Part shown: piece by piece, positions 1 to 6,416 of the stretch
Layout of the letters: every line of letters starts with the position of its first letter
Position numbering within the stretch: the stretch's first letter is position 1
DNA from: Candidatus Sulfopaludibacter sp. SbA3
GTDB taxonomy: Bacteria; Acidobacteriota; Terriglobia; Bryobacterales; Bryobacteraceae
NCBI GenBank assembly: GCA_945900935.1
Contig: CAMDKT010000025.1
Coordinates: forward strand, 1 to 20,493
Reading direction: 5' to 3'
Length of the DNA: 20,493 nucleotides
Program-made: the position numbers and the translations under genes
Notes under the pieces: model-generated
Seen by the model: only the letters and a program-made list of their open reading frames with translations
Databases searched by the model: none
Told to the model about the DNA's origin: nothing

Positions 1-727
1 GGCGCTGGCCGGTGATGGTGTAGGGGGCGAAAACGACGTCGGCTCCGGCGCGGCGGAGTTTGCGTTCGGACTCCTCTTCACTGACGCGAGTAGCGACCGG
101 CAGAAGCGGATTGAGAGCTTTGGCGGAGAGGATGAGGTAGGTATTGTCGGCGTCGGTGGCGAGGGCGGCGATGAGGCCGCGAGCGCGGTCAATACCGGCA
201 TCGCGGAGAACTTCATCGCGCGTGGAATCGGCGGAGACGGCGAGCAGGCCGGCCTGGATGGCGCGCTCGACACGCTCCTCATTTCTGTCGATGACGAGGA
301 TGGGGACGCCGGCCTTTTTCAATTCTTCTGAGGCGCTGCGCCCGACGCGGCCGTAGCCGCAAACAATAAAATGCGATTGGAGATTGTCTATCATACGGCG
401 TCTGCGCCTTTTTGGAAAGTATCCGCTCAGCTCCAGTTCGATCATGGCCTGGGTGAGCACGCCGAAGGCGACGAGCACGGTGGCCACGCCGATGGCGATG
501 TAGAACATGTTGAAGATTCGGCCGGCTCTGCCAAGCGGCAGCACCTCGCCATAACCGATGGTGGTGATGGTCGTGAGGGCCATGTAAACCGCTTCAAAAA
601 GCGGGTACCCGGCGAAGGTCATGTAGCCAACGCAGCCGATACAGATAATGGCGGCGATGGCGACCACGATTTGAAATATGCGCCGTTGGAAGCGTTTGAG
701 ACTGGCGCTGTTTTGATGGTCCGGCAT
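1..727 (-). CDS. Potassium channel with RCK/TrkA-N domain (partial, runs off left edge)
   Basis: Translating the minus strand from the ATG at 727-725 gives 242 residues with no stop, so the C-terminus lies outside the window. A membrane segment is at about 18-38. A re-entrant pore loop follows, with the selectivity filter TTIGYGE (55-61), matching the K+ channel TxGYG signature, and then a second membrane helix at about 70-93. A Rossmann RCK/TrkA-N domain starts near 118 with the nucleotide-binding GYGRVG (124-129) and the strand-end acidic residue D147. This is the two-helix pore plus cytoplasmic gating-ring architecture of Kch/MthK-type channels. The ATG shares one base with the TGA of the upstream phosphatase gene (TGATG), so translation is probably coupled. 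K+ selectivity is well supported. The gating ligand cannot be read from this part. Confidence 0.93.
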   Translation of the reverse strand, partial: MPDHQNSASLKRFQRRIFQIVVAIAAIICIGCVGYMTFAGYPLFEAVYMALTTITTIGYGEVLPLGRAGRIFNMFYIAIGVATVLVAFGVLTQAMIELELSGYFPKRRRRRMIDNLQSHFIVCGYGRVGRSASEELKKAGVPILVIDRNEERVERAIQAGLLAVSADSTRDEVLRDAGIDRARGLIAALATDADNTYLILSAKALNPLLPVATRVSEEESERKLRRAGADVVFAPYTITGQR

Positions 728-2685
728 CAGGTTCTCCGGATGATCATCATGGTCATGTCGTCGGCTGAATCCGGGGCGAATGTCCATTGGTTGACGGCGT
801 CGAAGACTTCGCGGAGGATCTCCTCATTGGATTTGCCGGCGACGCGCTGGACGGTTTCGATGAGGCGTTCTTCGCCGAACATTTCGTCGTATTCGTTTTC
901 GGGTTCCGTGATGCCGTCGGTATAGAGGAGCAGGATATCGCCCTTTTCGAGGATGACGCGGCTCGAATCGTACTTTGCCTGGGGGAACATACCGACGACC
1001 ATGCCGTTCACATCCAGGCGGATCACTTCGGAGCCGCGAAGCAGGATGGGCGGGAGATGGCCGGCGTTGGTGGAGACGAGTTCGCCGGTGGTTTCATCGT
1101 AAACGGAAAAGAAGAACGTCGCGTATTTTTCGGTGGTGGTGTTGGCGGCCAGATGTTTGTTGATCTGGGAGACGATGGTCGCCGTGCAGACCTCCGTGTG
1201 GCGATCCTGGATGAAGCGGAGCTGGGCGCGCATGGCGGATTGGATATTGGCCATGAGGAGGGCGGCGCTGATGCCTTTGCCGGAGACGTCGCCGATGGCG
1301 ATGGCGGTGTGGCGGGCGTCGATTTTCTGGTAGTCGTAGAAGTCGCCGGAGACGGTTTTGGCGGGATTGAGGAGCGCCGTGATTTGCAGGCCCGTGACGA
1401 GCGGGACAGCGCGCGGGTAGAGCTGTTCCTGGACTTCCTTGGCGATGTCGAGATCGGCTTGGAGGCGCTCTTTTTCCTTCGCGACTTTTAACAGACGATC
1501 AAGGTTTTCGATCATCATGTTGTAGCTTTGGCTGAGGCTGGCGAGTTGATCGGAGCCGTTGACCGGGATGCGGTAAGTGAAGTCGCCGGCTTGGACGCGC
1601 TGCGTGCTTTCGTAGAGGTAATGGACGGCGCGGGTCATGGTGCGGGTGATGGAGACGCCGATGGCGAGGGCGACAAGTTCGACGGCGAGGAAGGTGAGGG
1701 CGAGGCCGTAGAAGAGGTAAATGAGCCAGGGTTGATCCCAATCGGCTTTTTGAGAAAAGATGACGCGGAAGACTTGCGAGATGCGCGTGTGGACGCCGAG
1801 GACGGCTTTGCCTTCCAGCTTCGGCTGGTCCCAAACGAAGACGCTGATTGGCATGCCCCAGAGGACCTGATAGTCGAAGGCGTTGACGGCGGGGGCGATG
1901 GCGCGCGTGGAGAGTAGGGACGTGTCCTGATGGAGGTCCATGCGAACGCGGCCTTCGGCGGCGTCGCTGACGAGATCGACGAGGGTGATTTCCCCGAGAT
2001 TGGGGATCAGGTTTTGCAGGTAGCGTTTGCTGATGGGGACGAGAAAGGTGACTTGGCGGCCCTGGTCGTGGAGGTGGACGCCGGAGTAGAGCAGTCCGCC
2101 TTTCAGAACGGCGCTGGTATGGTCTTCGGAGGGGTGTTGGAGCGGGGAGTTTTCGGGGAAGCGGAGGACGTTGGCCTGGCCGTTGGAGACGAGAATTTCA
2201 ATGCCGGGGAAGCGGGCGCCAAGAAATCCGAGGAGGCGTCCGGGCTGGGGGCCATCCATAGTGCGGAGCATAGCGGAGGCGCTGCCCTTCAGCGCGTCCA
2301 GATCCTGTTGAAATTCCTGCGTGACGAGGTAGACGGCAACCTGCCCGGAGAGAGCCCAAGCTCCGAAGAGGCCGAGAATGGCGAGGAGCAAAACGGGGAC
2401 GACGGCGATGAAGACGTAGCTGAGCAGAAGCCGATTGCGCAGACGCCAAATGGCATGGCGAATGAGCCGGCGGATCCAGCGGAAGGCGGTCCATGTGCCG
2501 ACGATGAAGGCCGCCATCGAGACGATGGGTACAAGGATGGATCCCGGCATCAACGCGGACAAAATGGGAACGAGAATGAGCAGGGCGAGGGTGACGATCT
2601 CCAACTTGCCCAGAGCGCTTCGCCAGGAAAATTGCCGGCGCTCGTGGGCACCGGCCATATTCATTTTGGAATCGGGCGTTTTCAC
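727..2685 (-). CDS. Membrane-bound HAMP/PP2C (SpoIIE, RsbU-like) serine phosphatase
   Basis: 652 aa. Hydrophobic segments lie at about 31-66 and 85-112, followed by a periplasmic-type region at about 113-318 and another membrane helix at about 320-346. A HAMP linker (about 347-400), a short coiled segment (about 400-420) and a C-terminal SpoIIE/PP2C domain complete the protein. Metal-binding and catalytic signatures are present: SGDFYDY (446-452), GDVSGKG (465-471), TNAGHLPP (539-546), YTDGITEPEN (588-597) and DDMTMM (642-647). Proteins of this layout turn an extracytoplasmic stimulus into dephosphorylation of an anti-sigma-factor antagonist (partner-switching). No kinase or antagonist gene is in the window, so the target is unknown. 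The start is a GTG at 2685-2683 that overlaps the upstream LOG gene's TGA by 4 nt (GTGA). It also overlaps the downstream K+ channel gene by 1 nt. Confidence 0.93.
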   Translation of the reverse strand: MKTPDSKMNMAGAHERRQFSWRSALGKLEIVTLALLILVPILSALMPGSILVPIVSMAAFIVGTWTAFRWIRRLIRHAIWRLRNRLLLSYVFIAVVPVLLLAILGLFGAWALSGQVAVYLVTQEFQQDLDALKGSASAMLRTMDGPQPGRLLGFLGARFPGIEILVSNGQANVLRFPENSPLQHPSEDHTSAVLKGGLLYSGVHLHDQGRQVTFLVPISKRYLQNLIPNLGEITLVDLVSDAAEGRVRMDLHQDTSLLSTRAIAPAVNAFDYQVLWGMPISVFVWDQPKLEGKAVLGVHTRISQVFRVIFSQKADWDQPWLIYLFYGLALTFLAVELVALAIGVSITRTMTRAVHYLYESTQRVQAGDFTYRIPVNGSDQLASLSQSYNMMIENLDRLLKVAKEKERLQADLDIAKEVQEQLYPRAVPLVTGLQITALLNPAKTVSGDFYDYQKIDARHTAIAIGDVSGKGISAALLMANIQSAMRAQLRFIQDRHTEVCTATIVSQINKHLAANTTTEKYATFFFSVYDETTGELVSTNAGHLPPILLRGSEVIRLDVNGMVVGMFPQAKYDSSRVILEKGDILLLYTDGITEPENEYDEMFGEERLIETVQRVAGKSNEEILREVFDAVNQWTFAPDSADDMTMMIIRRT

Positions 2686-3467
2686 TCGTTGCGTGTACGG
2701 GCGATGCCGGGCGCAATGTCCGGTTCGGCCATCTCCTCAGGGCTCAAGTAGAGGCGGGTAAGGCCGTCGCGGAGGAGGTTGAAAGCGGTGTCGGGGTCGT
2801 CGGCGAACTGAAACATATTCAAGTCTTCGGGCGAGATCATGCCGTATTTGGCGAGGGCTTCGAAGTTGAAAATTTCCTTCCAGAACGCGCCGCCGTAAAG
2901 GATGACAATGATCTCCTTGTGGAGTTTGCGGGTCTGGACAAGCGTGAGGATTTCGAACAATTCGTCCATGGTGCCGAAGCCGCCGGGGAAGACGACGAGG
3001 GCTTTGGCGAGGTAGGCGAACCAGAATTTGCGGAGGAAGAAGTAACCGAATTCGAGCGAGAGTTCGGGGGAGATGTAGGGGTTGGCCGATTGTTCAAAGG
3101 GCAGGCGGATGTTGAGACCGATGGACTTCCCGCCAGCTTCCATGGCACCGCGGTTGGCGGCTTCCATGATACCGGGACCGCCGCCGGTGGAGACGACGAA
3201 GCGGCGATTGTCGTGGGGCAGGGAATCGCTCCAGGTTGTGATTTTGCCGGCGAGGAGGCGGGCGCCCTGGTAATATTCGCGCATCGGGCCGTCGTCAGTG
3301 ATCCGGGCGGAGCCGAAGAAGGCGACCGTGTCGCGGATGCGATTCTTGCGGAAAACGCCCAGCGGTTTCAGGTATTCGCTGAGGATTCGGACGCTGCGAG
3401 CTTCCGGGGAGAGCAGGAATTGCGCGTCTTCAAACGCTAGGGGCGGGCGGACAAACTTGTCGCTCAT
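2682..3467 (-). CDS. LOG-family protein (TIGR00730-type nucleoside 5'-monophosphate phosphoribohydrolase)
   Basis: 261 aa Rossmann-like protein with both hallmarks of the LOG / 'lysine decarboxylase-like' family: GGGPGIMEAANRG (95-107) and PGGFGTMDE (161-169). Family members hydrolyse (cytokinin) nucleoside monophosphates to free base and ribose-5-phosphate. They are frequently misannotated as lysine decarboxylases, and the bacterial substrate is often uncertain. The roughly 45 residues before the core fit the longer bacterial subfamily. The ATG at 3467 overlaps the lpxD stop by 4 nt (ATGA), and the TGA overlaps the GTG start of the phosphatase gene. It is therefore cotranslated in an envelope/signalling operon rather than standing alone. 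The family call is secure. The exact substrate is not. Confidence 0.9.
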   Translation of the reverse strand: MSDKFVRPPLAFEDAQFLLSPEARSVRILSEYLKPLGVFRKNRIRDTVAFFGSARITDDGPMREYYQGARLLAGKITTWSDSLPHDNRRFVVSTGGGPGIMEAANRGAMEAGGKSIGLNIRLPFEQSANPYISPELSLEFGYFFLRKFWFAYLAKALVVFPGGFGTMDELFEILTLVQTRKLHKEIIVILYGGAFWKEIFNFEALAKYGMISPEDLNMFQFADDPDTAFNLLRDGLTRLYLSPEEMAEPDIAPGIARTRNE

Positions 3468-4501
3468 ATTTGGGAATCCTTGCCGGGCGATTCCAACTCC
3501 GCCACGCGCTTTTCCAATTCTCGTATTGTACTTACCATCGCGGGAAGTTTTTGAAAAGCAGTGATGGCGCGGAGCCAGACGCGGGCGTCGAAGGCGGGGG
3601 AGCCTGACATGACGGCGCCGGCGGGGACGTCGCCGCCGATGCCGCTTTGGGCGTAGATGATGGCGTTGTCGTTAATGGTCAGATGGCCGCTGATGCCCAC
3701 CTGGCCGGCGAGGAGGACGTTTTTCTTAAGAATGGAACTGCCGGCCAGACCGGCCTGGGAGCAGATGATATTGTCCTCGCCGATGACGCTGGCGTGGCCG
3801 ACCTGCACCAGGTTGTCGATCTTGGCGCCGCGCTCGACGCGGGTCTCGCCGACGGTCGCGCGGTCGATGGCGGTAAGAGATTGGATCTCGACATCGTCCT
3901 CAATAACGGTGATGCCGGACTGGACGATCTTGTAATGAGTGCCCGTTTTGGTTTTAGCGAAGCCGAAGCCATCGCCGCCGATGACGGTATTGTTTTGCAG
4001 GATGACACGGTGGCCGACGCGGCAGAATTCGCGAACAACGGAGTGGGAATGGGCCAGGAAGTCATCGCCGATTTCGGCGCCCTCGTAGACGACAGTATGG
4101 GGGAAGAGCGTGCAGCGGGCACCGATCGTGACGCGCGGGCCGACACAGGCGAAGGGGGCGATGGAGGCGTCGGGCCCGATGACGGCGGAGGGGTCGACGA
4201 AGGCCAGCGGATGAATGCCGGGCGCGGGACGCGGCGGCTGGTAGAACATTTCCAGGGCGCGGGCGAAATCGTGATAGGGATTCGCGCTGACGACCGAGGC
4301 GAGCGGGAGGCCAGTCAAAGGCTGGGCCACCAGGATGGCTGAGGCCTGCGTGTGCTTCACTTTGTTGGCATATTTGGGGTTGGCCAGGAAAGTCATTTGG
4401 CCTGGGCGGGCGTGTTCCATACCCGCGAGGCCATGGATCTCCATGTCCGCGTCGCCGTGCAGGACCGCTCCGAGGCGCTGAGCTATTTCACCGAGTTTCA
4501 T
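3464..4501 (-). CDS. lpxD: UDP-3-O-acylglucosamine N-acyltransferase LpxD
   Basis: 345 aa, the usual family length. LpxD transfers a 3-hydroxyacyl chain from acyl-ACP to the glucosamine amine of UDP-3-O-acyl-GlcN, the third step of lipid A synthesis, in the cytoplasm. The N-terminal uridine-binding domain covers about 1-95. It is followed by a long left-handed hexapeptide beta-helix (about 100-300) with many I/V-G-x-D/G turns, and a C-terminal helix (about 315-335). H236 in QVGHASVIG aligns with the catalytic His of E. coli LpxD. It is the first gene of an overlapping operon, followed by the LOG gene with a 4-nt overlap. The ATG lies inside a 67-bp segment repeated at 6350-6416. I see no convincing Shine-Dalgarno. 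Presence of lpxD implies a lipid A-bearing outer membrane. Confidence 0.96.
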   Translation of the reverse strand: MKLGEIAQRLGAVLHGDADMEIHGLAGMEHARPGQMTFLANPKYANKVKHTQASAILVAQPLTGLPLASVVSANPYHDFARALEMFYQPPRPAPGIHPLAFVDPSAVIGPDASIAPFACVGPRVTIGARCTLFPHTVVYEGAEIGDDFLAHSHSVVREFCRVGHRVILQNNTVIGGDGFGFAKTKTGTHYKIVQSGITVIEDDVEIQSLTAIDRATVGETRVERGAKIDNLVQVGHASVIGEDNIICSQAGLAGSSILKKNVLLAGQVGISGHLTINDNAIIYAQSGIGGDVPAGAVMSGSPAFDARVWLRAITAFQKLPAMVSTIRELEKRVAELESPGKDSQI

Positions 4502-4557
4502 GTGAGTACACTGTTAGTATGCGACACTCGACGCGGTGGCTCGCTGGATGTTTGCTC
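4491..4557. repeat. 67-bp perfect direct repeat, copy A (lpxD-proximal)
   Basis: This segment is identical to 6350-6416 (offset 1859). Similarity continues imperfectly for about 18 more bases, 14 of 18 matching. It holds the first 11 bp of lpxD (minus strand), the 17-bp spacer, and the first 39 bp of a plus-strand signal-peptide reading frame. Upstream of the repeat the two copies are unrelated: lpxD coding here, intergenic DNA at copy B. Confidence 0.95.
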
Positions 4558-4749
4558 TCCGGCGCGCTCGCCTATTTGCAGCGGCGGCACGACTACATGG
4601 GCCGGAAACGGCGGCTTGGTCGAGCGGGGTCCGGGGCAAGCCTGCAAAAGAACGCCGCCGAAGATCGCCGGATTCATCGAACTGATGGCGAACGCGCTAC
4701 CGCAGCAACTAGATCGCTACCGGCAGCCTGTCAGAATCGAAGCTCATGA
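4519..4749 (+). pseudogene. Truncated leader ORF, 5' duplicate of the Oar-like gene
   Basis: The 76-codon ORF begins with the same 13 residues as the Oar-like protein at 6378 (MRHSTRWLAGCLL). It then reads SGALAY where the intact gene reads ATALAH, so signal-peptide character is kept for about 18 residues. After that it becomes an Arg-rich, low-information tail with no resemblance to a barrel protein. I read it as the stranded 5' end of the receptor gene, or of a close paralogue, left next to lpxD after a rearrangement. No Shine-Dalgarno is seen. Its start codon is only 17 bp from the lpxD start codon on the other strand. The rest of 4576-4870 holds no gene I recognise. A second open frame runs through it to about 4819 without a familiar motif. 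Confidence 0.5.
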
Positions 4750-4875
4750 ATTGAATGTGGGGGATGCTTCATTCAACATCGAAGAGTCTGCTGGATCGTC
4801 ACATTCAATGGCATCGTGAGATGCCGTGGCAGGAGCGACGCCGCGCGGCGCCGTGGGGACGATCATTTTGTCGTC

Positions 4876-4881
4876 TATAAT
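4876..4881 (+). promoter_or_regulatory. Putative -10 element for hicAB
   Basis: A perfect TATAAT lies 17 bases before the hicA ATG, implying a very short leader. The -35 position (about 4853-4858) does not match TTGACA, so the promoter call rests on the -10 box and its location. Confidence 0.45.
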
Positions 4882-4898
4882 CCAGATAGCTGGAATGA

Positions 4899-5096
4899 AT
4901 GCCGAGGAAGCTCCGGGAGTTGATTGCCGATTTGGAGAAGCAAGGCTTTGTCAATCGAGGCGGCAAGGGTAGCCATCGCAATTTCACGCATCCCCGCGTT
5001 GCCCGCCCAGTCACGATCTCCGGCGATGCCGGGGATGACGCCAAGAGGTATCAGGAGAAGGCCGTAAAGGCCGCTATCGCGGAGGCCACAGGATGA
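4899..5096 (+). CDS. hicA: HicA-family mRNA interferase toxin
   Basis: 65 aa, a typical HicA length. The dsRBD-like fold has an N-terminal helix (KLRELIADLEKQGF, 4-17), then GGKGSHRNFTHP (21-32), in which H26 is the catalytic His of the family, and a C-terminal VTISGD plus helix region. HicA toxins cleave mRNA during translation and are neutralised by HicB. The ATG at 4899 is chosen because it gives the standard N-terminus and follows a TATAAT box. The TGA overlaps the hicB ATG by 4 nt (ATGA), the usual toxin-first arrangement. The pair sits inside the roughly 1.8-kb segment bounded by the 67-bp repeats, which suggests it arrived with, or survived, that rearrangement. Confidence 0.92.
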   Translation: MPRKLRELIADLEKQGFVNRGGKGSHRNFTHPRVARPVTISGDAGDDAKRYQEKAVKAAIAEATG

Positions 5097-5332
5097 AAGA
5101 AAGCGCGCGCTATGTGAAGATCGTCGAGTGGTCCGATGAGGATCGGTGTTTCGTCGGCAGTTGCCCGGGATTGTTGTACGGCGGTTGCCACGGTGAGGAC
5201 GAGGTGGCGGTTTTCGAGCAATTGTGTACAGCCGTCGACGAAGCGATTGATCTCTATAGGCGAGACGGGAAGCCGCTGCCCCCGCCGACTAGCGGGCGGG
5301 ACTATGCCAGCAAGATGCTGAGCGTCGCGTAG
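5093..5332 (+). CDS. hicB: HicB-family antitoxin
   Basis: 79 aa. It has the partial RNase H-like fold of HicB: an N-terminal strand (YVKIVEWSDEDRCFVGSCPG, 7-26), the typical PGL-x-GGCHGEDE segment, a helix ending in VDEAIDLYRRDGKPLPPP (48-65), and a short tail. HicB binds HicA and blocks its active site. No C-terminal helix-turn-helix or ribbon-helix-helix DNA-binding domain is present, so autorepression as in larger HicBs is doubtful unless the short tail contributes. It overlaps hicA by 4 nt, and no terminator is visible after the TAG. The family call is firm. Confidence 0.9.
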   Translation: MKESARYVKIVEWSDEDRCFVGSCPGLLYGGCHGEDEVAVFEQLCTAVDEAIDLYRRDGKPLPPPTSGRDYASKMLSVA

Positions 5333-5769
5333 GGCAGCCTTTCGTTCGCACGGTCCAATGGGGCTGGATCGAGTTGGCACAACGAAGATAGCTCCGGGTC
5401 CAGTCGCCGGGCGGTATCAGTCGGAGCCGTGGTTAGCCCATGCCGCCGGATCGAACCGGCAGTTGCGCTCCGATACGAGCGATCTAAGTGTTTGGAAACG
5501 CGGTCCTTTGGCGACGCAGACCCATAAGCGCTAACAGAACGGCCCGGCGACCCGAAGTGCGAAGGGGATCTCGCGACAGCTATGTGATCACTGCGAGCGT
5601 TCCGCTTCCCAAAGCCGGGTCCCAATGTCGATGCCCAACGACCGGGCGTTCAGCCGCGGCCCGGTTTTGGCCGTCGCCTGCAGCGGCGGGTGGGCGGCCT
5701 TTAGTCATGCGTCAATCGCGATGCTTTTCCGTGCCTCGTCAATCCTGCGACGCTCGATCTCCGTCCCGT

Positions 5770-5803
5770 GGTGTCACCGCCACTGATAACTGGCGGTGAC
5801 ACC
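5770..5803. repeat. 13-bp perfect inverted repeat, 8-nt loop
   Basis: Left arm ggtgtcaccgcca (5770-5782) and right arm tggcggtgacacc (5791-5803) are exact reverse complements around ctgataac. Neither strand has a T-run after the stem, so it is not a standard intrinsic terminator. The accgcca motif recurs just downstream (about 5807-5813) in direct orientation, as is common within transposon ends. Its function is unknown. Confidence 0.8.
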
Positions 5804-5883
5804 CCTTACCGCCAGCGATGCTGTTGGACCCCCTATCCAGGGACCACACTTAAGTTAGCTCATCTGGGACGTAGACCCCAATA

Positions 5884-5915
5884 TAGAACGATCAACGGCG
5901 CAGTGTAGAGCGATC
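5884..5915. repeat. Two copies of decamer tagaRcgatc, 22 bp apart
   Basis: The copies are tagaacgatc (5884-5893) and tagagcgatc (5906-5915). The 22-bp spacing, two helical turns, would place them on the same face of DNA. Possible protein-binding direct repeats or element-end subrepeats. It is short enough to arise by chance. Confidence 0.35.
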
Positions 5916-6019
5916 GTCGCGACGGGATTCAAAGGCGTTCTGGGAAGTTGCAATCAATCGGGATCCCGAAACTGGATCGCTGGCAGCCGAGGTCATTTTG
6001 GCAACGTTTATTTTAACGG

Positions 6020-6232
6020 CTACGGTAGAAAGAGCAGAGGCCCCAGGCTCGCGTTTTGGAGGGATTGAAAGTGAAACTGCTGATGATCGGCGGCGGCCAG
6101 TTCGTGGCGGCGGCGGCGGTCCTCAAGGGAACGATCCTGCCGAAGGAGTTGCAAGCCAAGCGCGACGAGCATGGCCGCCGGGAGGAGGGCGAGCGCGACG
6201 AAGGCAGCGAGGAGTCCGCGAGGGAAGGACAT
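6020..6232 (-). pseudogene. 5' fragment of a membrane-sensor-like gene
   Basis: The 70-codon minus-strand ORF starts SFPRGLLAAFVALALLPAAM, continues with a hydrophobic stretch to about residue 31, and then has the charged LRQDRSLEDRRRRHEL (30-45). One membrane helix followed by a basic/acidic juxtamembrane segment resembles the N-terminus of bacterial histidine kinases or similar sensors. From about residue 50 the translation loses coding character (HQQFHFQSLQ...) and stops, with no sensor, HAMP or kinase domain. I read it as a truncated gene whose remainder was lost. A small intact membrane protein is possible but less likely. It is oriented divergently from the Oar-like gene. Confidence 0.45.
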
Positions 6233-6349
6233 GCGTAGTATATTTTGTCGCGGCTATGTCAAGGTTGTGTCAAGGTCTTGCGATTGCAGGCTCCTCGGGA
6301 TCGGCTGGACATCTGTCCGTCGATACCGGCTCGGTAACTCTTTCAATCG

Positions 6350-6416
6350 CCGAGTTTCATGTGAGTACACTGTTAGTATGCGACACTCGACGCGGTGGCT
6401 CGCTGGATGTTTGCTC
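6350..6416. repeat. 67-bp perfect direct repeat, copy B (start of Oar-like gene)
   Basis: Identical to 4491-4557. This copy holds the real start codon (6378) and first 13 codons of the Oar-like gene. On the minus strand it has an 11-bp relic of the lpxD start, which then runs into unrelated sequence and a stop within a few codons. The lpxD relic shows both copies descend from one lpxD/leader junction. Confidence 0.95.

Larger units (their letters stand above)
5333..6019. other. Gene-free stretch with inverted and direct repeats
   Basis: No ORF here has a convincing family signature, Shine-Dalgarno or consistent coding character. Frames on both strands give Arg/Ser-rich translations typical of shadows. 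The stretch holds a 13-bp perfect inverted repeat (5770-5803) and two copies of the decamer tagaRcgatc. These features, next to a TA pair and broken genes, suggest decayed mobile-element DNA. No transposase remnant could be identified. Confidence 0.5.

Noticed and set aside
787..1491. 234-codon plus-strand ORF opposite the phosphatase gene
   Set aside because: Gly/Asp/Glu/Phe-rich antisense shadow of a well-supported PP2C gene. The same applies to the long ORFs opposite the LOG, lpxD and permease genes.
5430..5470. tRNA T-arm-like sequence (ggttcgatcc, minus strand)
   Set aside because: The stem closes around a 6-nt rather than 7-nt loop, and no matching acceptor, D or anticodon arms occur at tRNA spacing. 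It is a simple hairpin.
5302..5625. 107-codon minus-strand ORF after hicB
   Set aside because: Arg/Ser-rich translation with no motif, overlaps the end of hicB, and no ribosome site; likely chance in GC-rich DNA.
5488..5799. 103-codon plus-strand ORF
   Set aside because: Low-information Arg/Pro/Ser composition and ends inside the inverted repeat; no recognisable domain.
5770..5803. Intrinsic terminator for hicAB
   Set aside because: The stem is strong but no T-run follows on either strand and it lies more than 430 bp past hicB.
6237..6275. Two tgtcaagg repeats as a promoter for the broken sensor gene (TTGACA boxes on minus, TATACT near 6237-6242)
   Set aside because: Spacings to the -10-like sequence are 14 and 25 bp, both outside the working range; kept only as a curiosity.
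6171..6377. Upstream extension of the Oar-like gene to an ATG at 6171
   Set aside because: It would bury the signal peptide about 70 residues inside the protein and cross the insert boundary; the ATG at 6378 gives a proper signal peptide.
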